Of a stretch of 64,000 nucleotides of DNA, positions 57,584 through 64,000 are shown in pieces (position 1 is the first letter of the stretch; every line of letters starts with the position of its first letter). The notes under the pieces were generated by a model. The model was not told where the DNA came from. It saw only the letters and a list, made by a program, of their open reading frames with translations, and did no database searches. The position numbers and the translations under genes were made by a program. Source of the stretch: Lentzea albida (GTDB taxonomy: Bacteria > Actinomycetota > Actinomycetes > Mycobacteriales > Pseudonocardiaceae); contig NZ_FOFV01000018.1 in NCBI RefSeq assembly GCF_900111005.1, positions 62,001 to 126,000 on the forward strand. Reading direction: 5' to 3'.

Positions 57584-59884
57584 TCACCTCCCCAATACCG
57601 TCTGCACGTCGCCGCCATTCACCCGGACGTACTTCCGCAGAAGCTCCACCAGGAAGTCGTCCATGCGGGAGCCGCTGGATTCGATGCGCAGCACGACCTG
57701 TCCTCCGCCGCCACCAGCACCCACAGGCGCCAGCGGTGCCGGGCCCACCGTTCCCATCTCGCCTTGGAGACCTTCGCGTGTGGAGCTCGCCAACTGGCGG
57801 GCTGCCGACACGGCGACTTCGGCACGGGACGTGATGCCCTCACCGAGAGCCGATGCGATGGACTGCCCGGAGTAGGTCACCCAGCCCTTACCGGAGAACG
57901 GGCCCTCCTTGGCTGGGCTGAAGGGGAACAGGTTGCGCACTTCCTGCAGCGCGCCCGAGACCTTGTTCTTGACGGTCTGCACCATCGACATGAATCCGTT
58001 CACCAGCCCGCGCAGCAGCGAGGCTCCGGATTCGTAGAGCATCGAGCCCAGGTTGCCGAGCGCCGAAAGGATCATGCCTGGGATGCTGCGGGCCTTTTCG
58101 ACCAGCTCGCCGATCTTCGCTCCGGCAGCGGAGACCAGGCCACCGAACCACGCGGCGGCACGGCCGGGCAGCGAGCCCAGCCACGCTACGGCGTCCAGCA
58201 CCCAGTTGACCCCAGCGCGGACGGCGGCGACGATCTGGTCCCAGTACGTGACCACGAGCGCGATGATGATCCCGAGCGGCCCTAGAACGATGCTGATCAA
58301 CAGCTGCCAGTTGTCGCGCACGAACGAGACCACCCAGTCGATCGCTGCCGACACGGCGTCAGACACCCACTGCCAGGCCGCCTTCGTCGCTGCGACGATC
58401 TCGTCCCAGTAGACGACGATCAGCGTCACCAGGCCGATCACGGCGGCGATGACCCAGCCGACCGGGCCCATCGCGATGACCCAGGCCAGCGCCATGCGGC
58501 CAGCCTGAAGAAGGCTCTGGGTGCCGAGGAGCACCCACTTGCCGATCATCATCAGAATCTGTCCTGAGTGGACGACCGCTGCCGCGATGGCGGAGGCGTT
58601 CGACACCGCCCAGGCCGCGACGGACTTGGCCGCGGTGACGGTCTGGGTGACGCCAAGGGCGATGAGGTGCGGGATGAACAGACCCGCGATCAGGCCTGCG
58701 ACGATCGTGATGGGAACGCGGTTCTCGTTGAGCCACTGAGCGAACGAGGTCACCGCAGGGATGACCTTGCCGGTCAGGATGTCACCGGCCGCCGACAGTG
58801 CCGGGCCAAAGTTCGAGGCCAGGAAGGATGCGACGTCGCTGACGATCGGGAGAACCTTGCCGCCGACGATCTCCACGAAGGCCATCTGGACCTGGTTCAT
58901 GAACGACTGGATGTTGGTGGAGGCGTTGTTGTTCAACGTCTCGCCTAGCCTGCTGACGCTGCCACTCACGTCGCCGAGGCCGCTGCCCACGTTGGCCATG
59001 TTCGCCAGGAACGCGGGGATCTCGCCGACGTTCAGGTCCTCCAGCGGGGTACCGAACAGCGCGATCGCCGTGTTGGCCTGAGTCGCAGGGTCCTTGATGG
59101 ACGTCAGCCCCTGCACGACCTTCTGGTAGGCACCCTGAGCCTTGTCGCCGCCGGCCAGGATGGCGTTCGCCATCTCGCCCGCGTTCAGTCCGAGGACCTT
59201 GTACGCCTCCTGGCTCTTGGTGCTCATGTCGGTGGCGCGTAGCGTGAACTCCTTGATCGCGTCACCGGTCTTGTCGATGCCGTACTTGCCCTTTGCGGAG
59301 GCGTTCACCAGCAGGCCGAAAGCCTGCTCGCCAGAGAAGCCGAGGGTGTGGAAGAACTGGCTGTACTCGTGAGCAGCCTCGCTCACGTCAGCCCGAAGAG
59401 CCGCGGGCACCTTCTGTGAAGCCGCGGTCATCAGGTCGAAGGCGTGAGTCGCGTCCTTCGCCAGGCCGGAACCGATCAACGTGCTCGCATTGGCCACCGA
59501 CATCGAGACGTCCTCGTCGAACGCCGTGGCGAAGTTGATGGCCTTCGCCGTGACGTCTTCGAGGTCACTGGCGGAGCTGAGCCCCTTGATCGAGGACGCC
59601 ACCGCCTGCACCGCGTTGGAGGTGTCCGCGAGGCTGGACCCGAGCGCGTCCTTGTACAGCGAGGCCGCGACGCCACCGGCCTCGGCAGCCCACGGCCCTC
59701 CGCCCAGCTGAGCGGAGAGCTTCGCGGTCACCTTCTCTTGGTCCAGCGCGCCGGCCACCGACGCGGTCAGCGCCGCGCCGATGCCGATACCTGCGGCGGC
59801 TGCGCCCGCCACCATCGAGTCGAAGCCACTGCCTGTCTTGTCCTTGGCCAGCAGGTTGAAGATCAGAGAGGTATCCGACGCCAT
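57584..59884 (-). CDS. Tail tape measure protein
   Basis: 766 residues, ATG with GGGGAGG five bases upstream. Starts MASDTSLIFNLLAKDKTGSG, includes long Ala-rich helical regions, several hydrophobic segments in the middle (VIAMGPVGWVIAAVIGLVTL, ILLSIVLGPLGIIIALVV-type repeats, each followed by YWDxIVAA) and a C-terminal FPFSPAKEGPFSGKG motif common to tape measure proteins. Sets tail length and helps DNA entry. Confidence 0.93.
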   Translation of the reverse strand: MASDTSLIFNLLAKDKTGSGFDSMVAGAAAAGIGIGAALTASVAGALDQEKVTAKLSAQLGGGPWAAEAGGVAASLYKDALGSSLADTSNAVQAVASSIKGLSSASDLEDVTAKAINFATAFDEDVSMSVANASTLIGSGLAKDATHAFDLMTAASQKVPAALRADVSEAAHEYSQFFHTLGFSGEQAFGLLVNASAKGKYGIDKTGDAIKEFTLRATDMSTKSQEAYKVLGLNAGEMANAILAGGDKAQGAYQKVVQGLTSIKDPATQANTAIALFGTPLEDLNVGEIPAFLANMANVGSGLGDVSGSVSRLGETLNNNASTNIQSFMNQVQMAFVEIVGGKVLPIVSDVASFLASNFGPALSAAGDILTGKVIPAVTSFAQWLNENRVPITIVAGLIAGLFIPHLIALGVTQTVTAAKSVAAWAVSNASAIAAAVVHSGQILMMIGKWVLLGTQSLLQAGRMALAWVIAMGPVGWVIAAVIGLVTLIVVYWDEIVAATKAAWQWVSDAVSAAIDWVVSFVRDNWQLLISIVLGPLGIIIALVVTYWDQIVAAVRAGVNWVLDAVAWLGSLPGRAAAWFGGLVSAAGAKIGELVEKARSIPGMILSALGNLGSMLYESGASLLRGLVNGFMSMVQTVKNKVSGALQEVRNLFPFSPAKEGPFSGKGWVTYSGQSIASALGEGITSRAEVAVSAARQLASSTREGLQGEMGTVGPAPLAPVGAGGGGGQVVLRIESSGSRMDDFLVELLRKYVRVNGGDVQTVLGR

Positions 59885-59896
59885 GACGGCCTCCCC

Positions 59897-60432
59897 TCAC
59901 TTGTTGCGCTTGCGGGCCTCGTCGATGTAGGCGCAGGCCTGTTCGAACTCGAGGACTGTCAGCTCGTTCTCCTGCTGGCGTGGCCCCAGGCCGGTCAGCT
60001 CGGCGATGGCAAGCCAGTAGCGTCCGAACTTGGCTTCGAGAGCGCTTTTCCCTCGGTGTCACCGGCGGGCGCTTCCTCGATCTCGGAGTCGAGCGCGCCG
60101 AGCATCTGCTCCCGGGTGGCCTCGTCCATGCCCTTGGCCTTCGCGACGCGGCTCTTCATCAGTTCCAGCTCACCGCGGGTCATCTCGACCTTGAGTTCAG
60201 AGGCCTCGAAGTCCAAGTCCTCATGGCGGAGGGTCGGGTGCGCACGCTTGAGCAGGTGCCACAACAGCACTCGCCGTGCCTTGATGGACCCGGACTGCAC
60301 CGCGACCTTGAACTTGTCGTAGGTGTCGCCGAACCGCTTCTCGATCAGCTCACCCTCGACAGCGCGGACCTTGTCCGGGTTCCACTCCCATTCCTGCCTG
60401 TCTCCGCCGTCAGGCGTGTACGTGACGATCAC
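59897..60432 (-). CDS. Tail assembly chaperone, -1 frameshift fusion product
   Basis: The shorter chaperone (59995-60432) contains the slippery heptamer GGGAAAA at 60052-60046. A -1 slip there continues through an open frame (residues such as LEAKFGRYWLAIAEL, then EFEQACAYIDEARKRNK) to TGA at 59897, about 12 bases before the tape measure start. This is the G/G-T arrangement of long-tailed phages. The joined product is about 178 residues. Confidence 0.82.
59995..60432 (-). CDS. Tail assembly chaperone (unshifted product)
   Basis: 145 residues from GTG at 60432, GGGG five bases upstream, two bases after the previous stop. VIVTYTPDGGDRQEWEWNPD at the start, then RAVEGELIEKRFGDTYDKFK and helical charged segments. 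Typical gpG-like chaperone between tail completion and tape measure genes. Ends shortly after the slippery site when no frameshift occurs. Confidence 0.82.
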   Translation of the reverse strand: MIVTYTPDGGDRQEWEWNPDKVRAVEGELIEKRFGDTYDKFKVAVQSGSIKARRVLLWHLLKRAHPTLRHEDLDFEASELKVEMTRGELELMKSRVAKAKGMDEATREQMLGALDSEIEEAPAGDTEGKALSKPSSDATGLPSPS

Positions 60433-60434
60433 AG

Positions 60435-60923
60435 CTACCCCACTCTCGATTTGATTCGCTTCGCGGTCTTCTCCATCGCCGCCAGCACCGCGTCTCGGTA
60501 GGCCGCACGACCACGTCTGATCGGGTCGTCGAACCAGTTCGGCTTGCCGAGCTGCGACACCCACCGCTCGACGTCGCCCCACAACGGGTGACGCCACCCC
60601 CTGCGCCGGTTGAGGCGCTTCGGTGCGTTGTCGAATCCGCGGATGTTGGGCGTCTTGCGGGTGCGCAGAGTCGCACCGGTCGCCTTGCCCGACATGCGGA
60701 CTTGAATCGCCACCTTCTGGGCGACGGACTTGCGAAGAGACGGACCCGTGGACATGCCGGCAGAGGACATGCCCATGATCGAGGCCCGGACTGCTGTACG
60801 TGCTGGGCCAAGGGCCTCGCGCAGATCCCCTGCGAGGTCTTTCCTTAGCTGCTTGCCGTCCGACTCTTCACGCATCGCGCGGGCCAGAAGCCTCAGGGCT
60901 TCCTGGTCCACGCTGAACTCCAT
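60435..60923 (-). CDS. HK97 gp10-like tail completion/neck protein
   Basis: 162 residues from ATG at 60923, which sits in the stop of the previous tail-tube gene (TGATG). N-terminal helices (FSVDQEALRLLARAMREES), a basic middle (TLRTRKTPNIRGFDNAPKRL) and a C-terminal WVSQLGKPNWFDDPIRRG. Size, order and basic character fit the head-tail joining/gp10 group, although it lies after the tail-tube genes here. Confidence 0.65.
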   Translation of the reverse strand: MEFSVDQEALRLLARAMREESDGKQLRKDLAGDLREALGPARTAVRASIMGMSSAGMSTGPSLRKSVAQKVAIQVRMSGKATGATLRTRKTPNIRGFDNAPKRLNRRRGWRHPLWGDVERWVSQLGKPNWFDDPIRRGRAAYRDAVLAAMEKTAKRIKSRVG

Positions 60924-61333
60924 CACGCCTCAGCGCGGGTGACTGCGCCGCTGGTCGGGAACTCCACCTCGACCTCGGCCACGTCACCGACGCTGCCGCC
61001 GATGGGCTTCCACTCCTTGATGAGCACGCTGCCCGTGTACTTCGGGTTGTTCGCGGACACCGCGGCGTTGGACAGTCGCACCTCGAACGGGACGACCGTG
61101 CCGAACAGCGCCCACATGGTGTCGTCCAACGCGGAGTCGGCGACGTCCTGCTTGAAGCCGCACGACAGGGAACCGGACTTGAGTCCACCGAGGAGCTCGA
61201 CCCAGCCGAGGGAGGCGAACGTGGTCACGTCCTTCTCCTCAACCTCGGTCGCCAGCTCGATCTTGCTCGTAGACGACGAGCGGTCCACACCGTTGAGCGA
61301 CAGGTAGGACGCCGTCAGAACCATCTTGGGCAC
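60923..61333 (-). CDS. Tail tube protein, short paralogue
   Basis: 136 residues from GTG at 61333, AAGGAGG five bases upstream. SKIELATEVEEKDVTTFASL, GWVELLGGLKSGSLSCGFKQ and WKPIGGSVGDVAEVEVEFP form the tail-tube-like beta domain. The same phrases recur in the neighbouring 244-residue protein (LEVAAEVEEKDTTNFGS, GWSEMIGGLASTKISGEGQ), so the two genes are paralogues. Confidence 0.8.
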   Translation of the reverse strand: MPKMVLTASYLSLNGVDRSSSTSKIELATEVEEKDVTTFASLGWVELLGGLKSGSLSCGFKQDVADSALDDTMWALFGTVVPFEVRLSNAAVSANNPKYTGSVLIKEWKPIGGSVGDVAEVEVEFPTSGAVTRAEA

Positions 61334-61405
61334 GGGGCCCTCCTTTTCAGACACGCCGAAGAGCCCGCACTCCAAGGCGGAGCCGGGTTGTCGGAAGGGG
61401 TTGGG

Positions 61406-62140
61406 TTACTTCACGCCGAAGGCGACGAGGAACAGGAAGCTGGGCGTGGTGCCGGAGATGGTCCAGCTCGCCCGGTACCAGGTGTCGGTGATCGGGCCCA
61501 CGGCTCGCATGATCTGGCCGCCGCGGGCAGTCGCCGCGTTGAAGGTGATCCGCGTGACCGGCGAGGCGAATCCGGCGCTGTCATCAGAGCCGATCGTCAC
61601 CGTCAGGGTGGGTGAGGAGGTGCCGGAGACCGACAGCACGTGAAGCGAGGCGTACAGGTACTGGCCGGCGGCAACTGCCGGCAGCTGCACGGCCGTGCCG
61701 TTGCCGGTGGCGGTGCGTGCCGTTCCGGGTGGGTGGCCGACCCTGCCGCGTGGCATCGCCCACGAGGAGGACGCTTCCGCCGTCCAGGGGGCGACGTCAC
61801 CGACGCTGCCGCCGAGCTGGTAGTTGGCGGTGAGTGCGTTCGTCAGCCACGCCACGTCGTTGACGTTGGACCCGTTCGGGCACGCCGTCCACGGGCCGAC
61901 TCCACCGAGACCCGACCACTGGGCGTTGTCCACCTTGGACGCGTCAGCGGCTTCCCACTGCCCTTCGCCGGAGATCTTCGTGGACGCGAGGCCCCCGATC
62001 ATTTCCGACCAACCAGCCGAACCGAAGTTCGTGGTGTCCTTCTCCTCGACCTCGGCCGCGACCTCGAGCTTGTTGCTCACGCCCGTCAGGTCAGCGCCAC
62101 CAGTGAAGAGGCGGACATCCTGCAAGATGAACTTGCCCAC
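61406..62140 (-). CDS. Major tail protein, long paralogue
   Basis: 244 residues from GTG at 62140 with a GGGGG run eight bases upstream. The N-terminal about 130 residues share the tail-tube domain with the next gene (EVEEKDTTNF, GW, GGLAS, GGSVGD). The C-terminal about 110 residues add a second beta-rich domain (TATGNGTAVQLPAVAAGQYL, SGTSSPTLTVTIGSDDSAGF), probably displayed on the tail surface. Confidence 0.8.
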   Translation of the reverse strand: MGKFILQDVRLFTGGADLTGVSNKLEVAAEVEEKDTTNFGSAGWSEMIGGLASTKISGEGQWEAADASKVDNAQWSGLGGVGPWTACPNGSNVNDVAWLTNALTANYQLGGSVGDVAPWTAEASSSWAMPRGRVGHPPGTARTATGNGTAVQLPAVAAGQYLYASLHVLSVSGTSSPTLTVTIGSDDSAGFASPVTRITFNAATARGGQIMRAVGPITDTWYRASWTISGTTPSFLFLVAFGVK

Positions 62141-62143
62141 GGT

Positions 62144-62554
62144 TCAATCCCCCTCTCCGATGATGTGGATGTCGAGCTCAGCGCCGTAGAAGGTCACGCC
62201 GTTGTGCACATAGAGCCGGTATCCGGCCACACGCCTCACCCTCAGGTCGTCGCACGCCCCGCCGAGGGTGGGGTCTGAATGAAGGGCTGCCTTCAGGGAC
62301 AGCGGGCCGTCTCCTGCCAGGTAGCCCTTGAGTAGCCGCTGCCCGGAGCGGTCGGATCCGTGGGCCACCAGCACCTGGCACCGCACGGTGAGTTCGTCCA
62401 TGCCACGCCCGAACGCCCGGTCGAACTCGATCTCGACCTCGACGGGAAAGAAGCACGGTGGGGCGATGCTGTCCGGCACGTACTCGAAGCACCGCAGTTC
62501 AGGGATCGTGTTCGCGTTGTCTCGCAGGCCGACAAACACAGCCTCTACGTCCAC
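62144..62554 (-). CDS. Tail terminator/neck-type protein
   Basis: 136 residues from GTG at 62554, AGGAGG five bases upstream. MDVEAVFVGLRDNANTIPEL, CFFPVEVEIEFDRAFGRGMD, LTVRCQVLVAHGSDRSGQRL and the tail FYGAELDIHIIGEGD resemble minor structural proteins between connector and tail tube in actinophages. The role is inferred from gene order. Confidence 0.65.
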   Translation of the reverse strand: MDVEAVFVGLRDNANTIPELRCFEYVPDSIAPPCFFPVEVEIEFDRAFGRGMDELTVRCQVLVAHGSDRSGQRLLKGYLAGDGPLSLKAALHSDPTLGGACDDLRVRRVAGYRLYVHNGVTFYGAELDIHIIGEGD

Positions 62555-62568
62555 CTGGCCCTCCTGTT

Positions 62569-63165
62569 CTAGGCAAAGCCTGGTTTGGCGTAGGGCTGAA
62601 TGAGGGCCTCGACGTCCGGATCCACGCGAGACACCCGGATCCCTCCCCAGTCGGCAGAGCCCATGACGCCCTCGGGGGAGTCCTTGCGTGCGAACAACCG
62701 CGACGCCTGGATCAACGTCGCCTCGACGATCGCGTCCGGCACGGTCGGCCAGCCCCAGCGTGCGGTGACACGCAGGCGGGTGCGCGCACTGGAGATCGGC
62801 CAGTTCAGCAACAACAGGCCCTCAATCGGCCAACTGTCCGCCAACGCGTTGTCCGGGTACGTCTCGTAGTTCGAGGCGCTGATCGTCGTCCATGACGAGT
62901 CCCTGCCCACCTCGACGACGAGCCCTGTGGCGGAGCCGATGTCCGGCAACAGGAACAGGTCCCCGTCGTCGTGGCGCACCACCCGGTCACGCGGGTTGAA
63001 CATCTTCGCCGTAGCGCTGGCGTCCAGGTCGAACCTGCGGCCACACCGGTTGTCGATGCCACGTGACGCCGCCGCCAACGCCCGGTTCAGCAGATCATCA
63101 TCGTCGGTGTCAGTGATGCGTGGCCGATTCTTCAGCTGGATCAGCGTCGCGTAGTCCGCCGCCAT
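62569..63165 (-). CDS. Head-tail connector, gp6-like
   Basis: 198 residues from the second ATG at 63165, GGAG five bases upstream, in the stop of the previous gene. ADYATLIQLKNRPRITDTDD, DDLLNRALAAASRGIDNRCG and PTVPDAIVEATLIQASRLFA are the helical adaptor motifs of the gp6/gp15 connector family that joins portal to tail. Confidence 0.82.
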   Translation of the reverse strand: MAADYATLIQLKNRPRITDTDDDDLLNRALAAASRGIDNRCGRRFDLDASATAKMFNPRDRVVRHDDGDLFLLPDIGSATGLVVEVGRDSSWTTISASNYETYPDNALADSWPIEGLLLLNWPISSARTRLRVTARWGWPTVPDAIVEATLIQASRLFARKDSPEGVMGSADWGGIRVSRVDPDVEALIQPYAKPGFA

Positions 63166-63323
63166 CATGACTCCTTGCGGCGACGCTTCGGCGGCTCGAC
63201 CGGCTCGAACAGCCGGCCTCGACCGTCCTGTGCCACGTGCTCATCGGCCGCGACGAGCTGCCCCGCGGTGTACTCGACACCCTCGAAGGTGAACGTCTCC
63301 TTGGCGCGCAGCATGTCCGCCAT
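63165..63323 (-). CDS. Small phage protein
   Basis: 52 residues from ATG at 63323, AAGGAGG seven bases upstream. Sequence ADMLRAKETFTFEGVEYTAG, QLVAADEHVAQDGRGRLFEP and a basic tail (PKRRRKES). A small beta fold of the kind often found between capsid and connector genes. Function unknown. Confidence 0.65.
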   Translation of the reverse strand: MADMLRAKETFTFEGVEYTAGQLVAADEHVAQDGRGRLFEPVEPPKRRRKES

Positions 63324-63349
63324 CGCCGTACCTCCTTCGTGGGTCTTCG

Positions 63350-63550
63350 TCATCGGGTCTGCTGCTTGGGCTGCGCCTTGGTGTTCTTCGGCGCGTTGCG
63401 CGGGTTGAAGTTGCGAAGCTTGAGCTGCTCGTCCACCTGCGACACCCGTTCGTCCAGGCCGCGGGCGACGTAGCCTTCTCGCTCACGCAACAGCGCAGCC
63501 ACGAAGGGGTCTTCGGTCGCCGACGCCTCAGCGGTCTTGTCGTCCTGCAT
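63350..63550 (-). CDS. Small phage protein, helical
   Basis: 66 residues from ATG at 63550, AAGGAG six bases upstream. DPFVAALLREREGYVARGLD and ERVSQVDEQLKLRNF predict a coiled helix, then a basic disordered tail. Located directly after the capsid terminator. Function unknown. Confidence 0.65.
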   Translation of the reverse strand: MQDDKTAEASATEDPFVAALLREREGYVARGLDERVSQVDEQLKLRNFNPRNAPKNTKAQPKQQTR

Positions 63551-63575
63551 GGCGTTCTCCTTGGCGGTAAAGAGA

Positions 63576-63603
63576 AGGGGAGCCGTCCGCCAACGGCTCC
63601 CCT
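63576..63603 (-). terminator. Rho-independent terminator after the capsid gene
   Basis: AGGGGAGCCGT and ACGGCTCCCCT (11-bp arms, 6-base loop) 15 bases after the capsid stop, followed on the minus strand by a pyrimidine/T-rich tail (TCTCTTTA). Probably lowers expression of downstream genes relative to capsid. Confidence 0.75.
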
Positions 63604-63618
63604 CCAGTCAGGAATGGA

Positions 63619-64000
63619 TCAGAACGTCGGCGCGACCAGGCCGGTGCCGCCGACCTTGCCCATGCCGTTGGTGTAGCGACCGAACGTGTAGGCGAAGTAG
63701 CCGTAGACCACGAGCAGGACGCCGAGGTTCGCGGCCTTGACCTGCTCCGCCCGGATGTACAGCGGGGCGTTCGGGTCCTCCCACAGGTGGCACTCGTCCT
63801 TGGGGGTCACGTAGATCTCGTCCTCGTTGGTGCCCGCACCGAGGTTCGTGGCGATGTTGTTGTCAACGATCACCAGCATGCCGTTGGGGAGAACACCGCG
63901 GACGCCCTTGCCGTAGCCAGCACCGGTGTTGACGCCACCGGCCTGGGTCGGGATGGACGGCTGCGAGATGAACGGCCACGTGGACGACACCTGCGACTGC
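63619..64000 (-). CDS. Major capsid protein, C-terminal 127 codons (cut by window edge)
   Basis: The open frame continues to the window edge. The visible part ends LVAPTF and contains GVLPNGMLVIVDNNIATNLG, EIYVTPKDECHLWEDPNAPL and LGVLLVVYGYFAYTFGRYTN, the C-terminal pattern of major capsid proteins in actinophages (HK97-like fold). It is followed by a strong terminator, as is common for capsid genes. Confidence 0.75.
   Translation of the reverse strand, partial: QSQVSSTWPFISQPSIPTQAGGVNTGAGYGKGVRGVLPNGMLVIVDNNIATNLGAGTNEDEIYVTPKDECHLWEDPNAPLYIRAEQVKAANLGVLLVVYGYFAYTFGRYTNGMGKVGGTGLVAPTF

Larger units (their letters stand above)
50731..64000 (-). mobile_element. Siphovirus-type prophage, late-gene half
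   Basis: Gene order along the minus strand is capsid, two small genes, connector, terminator/neck, two tail-tube proteins, tail completion, chaperones with frameshift, tape measure, distal tail, collagen-like protein, endolysin, holin: the canonical order of long-tailed phages. All genes are in one direction with short gaps or overlaps. Portal, protease and terminase would lie beyond 64000. No integrase is in view. The left end is between about 47640 and 50700. Confidence 0.9.

Overview
High-GC actinobacterial chromosome, about 64 kb. The GC-rich third codon positions, GTG starts, many 4-bp stop/start overlaps, SecA2, PPK2, DUF3040, DUF397 with an XRE/DUF5753 regulator, and LytR-CpsA-Psr and Spo0M-type proteins all fit Actinomycetia. 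Pseudonocardiales is my best guess (inference only). No tRNA, rRNA, CRISPR array or transposase was seen.

Layout. (1) 1-10950: a lipid or short-acid oxidation regulon. An acyl-CoA dehydrogenase, thiolase and SDR operon runs leftwards into two binding-type proteins. A divergent TetR gene follows, then a single-chain biotin-dependent acyl-CoA carboxylase with a MHS transporter. Three copies of a CTAAGC-type palindrome tie the two transcription units together. (2) 11046-13610: secA2 and a small gene. (3) 13651-25940: choline and betaine catabolism. One operon holds a Rieske oxygenase, a sarcosine oxidase and an FAD-GcvT demethylase (betaine to glycine). The other holds a ferredoxin, ferredoxin reductase, betB, betA and an APC permease (choline to betaine, plus electron supply). 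An IclR regulator lies between them. (4) 25917-29498: a GAF/PucR-type regulator, MHS transporter and 3-hydroxybutyrate dehydrogenase operon. (5) 29681-46600: mostly single housekeeping or accessory genes: LCP protein, HipA-like kinase with DUF3037, ArsR/SRPBCC pair, SGNH esterase, Tat lactonase, PPK2, rocD, DUF2252, GNAT, ABC-F, DUF3040, ZapE, RibD-like reductase, LigC-like ligase, EamA exporter, and a TAP-like lipoprotein that lacks the nucleophile serine. Two very short genes were found by eye: a 35-residue acidic peptide and a 21-residue peptide with eight cysteines.

(6) 46722-50631: transition zone with a Lys/Pro/Ala-rich protein, a short C-terminal-looking fragment, direct repeats, the XRE/DUF397 pair and a four-gene mini-operon of tiny proteins linked by GTGA overlaps. 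(7) 50731-64000: most of a siphovirus-type prophage read leftwards, from major capsid (cut by the window edge) through connectors, two paralogous tail-tube proteins, tail chaperones with a -1 frameshift site, tape measure, distal tail, a collagen-like membrane protein, a multi-module endolysin and a holin. The terminase/portal end and integrase are outside the window.

Most notable observations: the endolysin gene carries strong in-frame ribosome binding sites and ATGs at both domain junctions; the reductase gene of the choline cluster contains a row of TCAACGTTGA palindromes read in two different frames; the cysteine-rich mini-gene; the TetR regulon; and a repeated leaderless-promoter geometry.
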